The position numbers and the translations under genes were made by a program. 64,000 nucleotides of DNA from Bacillota bacterium (GTDB lineage: Bacteria; Bacillota; Clostridia; Lachnospirales; Lachnospiraceae). Where the stretch lies: contig JAEYGZ010000038.1 in NCBI GenBank assembly GCA_023409535.1, positions 1-64,000 on the forward strand, in the 5' to 3' direction. The notes under the pieces are model-generated. The model did no database searches, was not told where the DNA came from, and saw only the letters and a program-made list of their open reading frames with translations. Positions 62,686-64,000 of this stretch are shown in pieces. Numbering within the stretch: the first letter of the stretch is position 1; every line of letters starts with the position of its first letter.

Positions 62686-63405
62686 ATGATAGATGTAAAT
62701 ACCATAGAGAAATACCTGCTGATGCATGGGGATTGTATGGAGAAATTGAAGGAAATACCGGACGGAAGCATTGATCTTATCCTGTGCGATCCACCCTATA
62801 ATCTTGCCAAATACTCTACCGGCAATATGAAGTTTGACTGGAGAAGTGAGATCAATAACGACGTGGCAAAGTGGGATCTGAAAGAGCTGTCCCCCATAGA
62901 CTTTCTGGATGAGTTCAAAAGGGTACTTTCCCCCACCGGTAACATCTTTATCTTTACCAGCTATAATCTGATCGGTAAATGGCATGAGGTGTTCGACAGC
63001 GAATTCGATACCTTTCAATTCATGGTATGGCACAAGACTAACCCCATTCCCAACATCCGCAAGTCCTCCTTTCTAAATAGCTGTGAGCTGATTGTATGTA
63101 TGTGGAATAAAGGACATACCTGGAACTTCGCCAAGCAGAACGAAATGCACAACTTTATTGAAAGTCCCATCTGCATGGGCAGCGAACGGCTTAAGAATCC
63201 GAAGCATCCGACCCAGAAGCCCCTGGCGGTGCTGAGACAGATTATTAAGATTGCCAGCAGCGAGAATGGTGTGGTCCTGGATATGTTCATGGGTGTGGCT
63301 TCCACCGGCGTCGCAGCCAGAGAATTAAACCGCCGCTTTATCGGAATCGAGATTGATGATATTTATTATGAGGCCTGCGAGAAACGTATGGGTGAGACAA
63401 AGTAG
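62686..63405 (+). CDS. Type II DNA methyltransferase (class beta)
   Basis: 239 aa. Catalytic DPPY at residues 35-38 precedes the SAM-binding DMFMGVASTG (~199-208), the order of class beta amino-methyltransferases (N6-adenine or N4-cytosine). HPTQKPLAVLRQIIKIA is the motif X region. It protects host DNA from the upstream enzyme. AGGAG lies 10 nt before the ATG. Ends before the hairpin at 63466. Confidence 0.9.
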   Translation: MIDVNTIEKYLLMHGDCMEKLKEIPDGSIDLILCDPPYNLAKYSTGNMKFDWRSEINNDVAKWDLKELSPIDFLDEFKRVLSPTGNIFIFTSYNLIGKWHEVFDSEFDTFQFMVWHKTNPIPNIRKSSFLNSCELIVCMWNKGHTWNFAKQNEMHNFIESPICMGSERLKNPKHPTQKPLAVLRQIIKIASSENGVVLDMFMGVASTGVAARELNRRFIGIEIDDIYYEACEKRMGETK

Positions 63406-63465
63406 CAGCATTCATACCTACAGATCTGCCATAATCATATGAACATGAATACTTCCTATATAATA

Positions 63466-63508
63466 AGGACTTCCTCCCGATCTGTTTTCTGATCCCGGAG
63501 GAAGTCCT
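63466..63508. terminator. Terminator hairpin between convergent genes
   Basis: AGGACTTCCTCC (63466-63477) pairs perfectly with GGAGGAAGTCCT (63497-63508), between the methyltransferase and the convergent chemotaxis gene. T-tracts are weak. Confidence 0.6.
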
Positions 63509-63586
63509 ACTCTTATTTAATCGTATCGATATATCACTTTATTTACCCAGATATAGCTTGTATACTCTGATCAGATGCCCTCATCA

Positions 63587-64000
63587 TTATACCGTAAAAT
63601 GATTGATCTCTCCGATTAACCGTTCTGAACTGCTCCGGGATATCTCCAGCTGTTTTGTTACATTTGAGGACTTATCCGTGATATCAGCGATCTTCTCGGC
63701 AATATCTCCGGTACCGGCAGCTCCTTCAGACGCTGCCTGGGCAACCTCATTGACTGCCGAAGTAATATTCTCAATAGAAGCCAGCAGCTGTTGCGCGGTT
63801 TGATTGAAGTCAGTTACGATACTGTCGATGAATACCGCATCATCCTTATAAGCGTCCGCCACCTCAGTAAAGCTCTGCAGGCTTGCCGCAATATCATTTG
63901 TAACAAATTTCAGTAATTCACCGGCATTTTCAGAAAGGTTCTCCACAGCTCCCATAACCTCCTGCGTGACTTCCTCAATTCTTGCAACGGTACTCCTGGA
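63587..64000 (-). CDS. Methyl-accepting chemotaxis protein, C-terminal part
   Basis: The minus-strand frame is open from the window edge to the stop at 63587. About 138 residues are visible: the distal signalling helices (SRSTVARIEEVTQEVM at the edge, then NITSAVNEVAQAASEGAAGT) and the closing SSERLIGEINHFTV. The sensor, membrane and tip regions lie outside the window. Confidence 0.85.
   Translation of the reverse strand, partial: SRSTVARIEEVTQEVMGAVENLSENAGELLKFVTNDIAASLQSFTEVADAYKDDAVFIDSIVTDFNQTAQQLLASIENITSAVNEVAQAASEGAAGTGDIAEKIADITDKSSNVTKQLEISRSSSERLIGEINHFTV

Noticed and set aside
1..64000. CRISPR arrays, tRNA or rRNA genes, complete insertion sequences, prophage or attachment sites.
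   Set aside because: No regular spacer-repeat pattern, cloverleaf-like sequence, transposase or integrase frame was seen on either strand.

Overview
The window reads as chromosomal DNA of a low-GC, anaerobic, motile Clostridia member, most like the Lachnospiraceae. The signs are strong AGGAGG-type ribosome binding sites, LplB/YtcP-type carbohydrate ABC transporters with YesM/YesN two-component control, GH9 and GH4 sugar enzymes, a clostridial-type hybrid cluster protein with an HcpR-like regulator, and GGDEF and chemotaxis proteins. No rRNA, tRNA, CRISPR array or intact insertion sequence was seen.

Layout. 1-7.4 kb is an accessory region: a toroid-like protein and a GNAT acetyltransferase, then broken genes (an XRE regulator with an in-frame stop, an AbiEii-like toxin fragment, a degenerate Phd/RelE-type pair), a ribbon-helix-helix plus SPFH pair, and an AT-rich pair of secreted/membrane proteins of unknown function. 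7.7-11.4 kb holds an AraC regulator and two convergent, distantly related proteins of unknown function. 11.6-24.8 kb is an eight-gene minus-strand operon (two permeases, binding protein, cytosolic GH9, BadF-type sugar kinase, SIS protein, MATE, metallo-hydrolase) with a divergent histidine kinase/response regulator. It looks like uptake and catabolism of an amino-sugar oligosaccharide.

24.9-41.4 kb looks like one regulon. A LacI-family regulator (31652-32662) sits between a minus-strand catabolic operon (CocE hydrolase, AtuA/DUF1446 protein, AtuA C-terminal-like small protein, CaiB CoA-transferase, thiolase) and a second minus-strand set (binding protein, two permeases, two esterases, an Ig-like secreted protein, a chemotaxis receptor). 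The same 12-bp palindrome, TACAACGTTGTA, lies in front of both operons. The logic suggested is: sense and swim to, import, de-esterify and CoA-activate an unknown acylated compound.

41.8-49.2 kb carries a surface protein with a low-complexity stalk, a cystine/dicarboxylate-type symporter, a secreted tandem thioredoxin-fold protein and two membrane proteins. 49.4-55.4 kb is a GH4 alpha-galactosidase-like gene with a divergent AraC regulator, followed by a hydrolase/isomerase/oxidoreductase operon and a DeoR regulator. 55.4-57.4 kb encodes an unusual LacI-sensor/GGDEF fusion. 57.6-61.4 kb is a nitrosative/oxygen-stress cluster (HcpR-like regulator, hcp, an unknown 206-aa protein, hemerythrin). 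61.8-63.4 kb is a TdeIII-like type II restriction-modification pair, and the window ends inside a chemotaxis receptor.

The most unusual signal is a pair of 115-nt elements (57423-57537 minus; 61609-61723 plus). Each starts 12 nt after an extended -10 promoter and forms the 5' leader of an unrelated gene (the sensor/GGDEF protein and the restriction enzyme). Both fold into the same three-helix design with compensatory differences and shared unpaired blocks. They look like a structured RNA family that I cannot assign to a known class.
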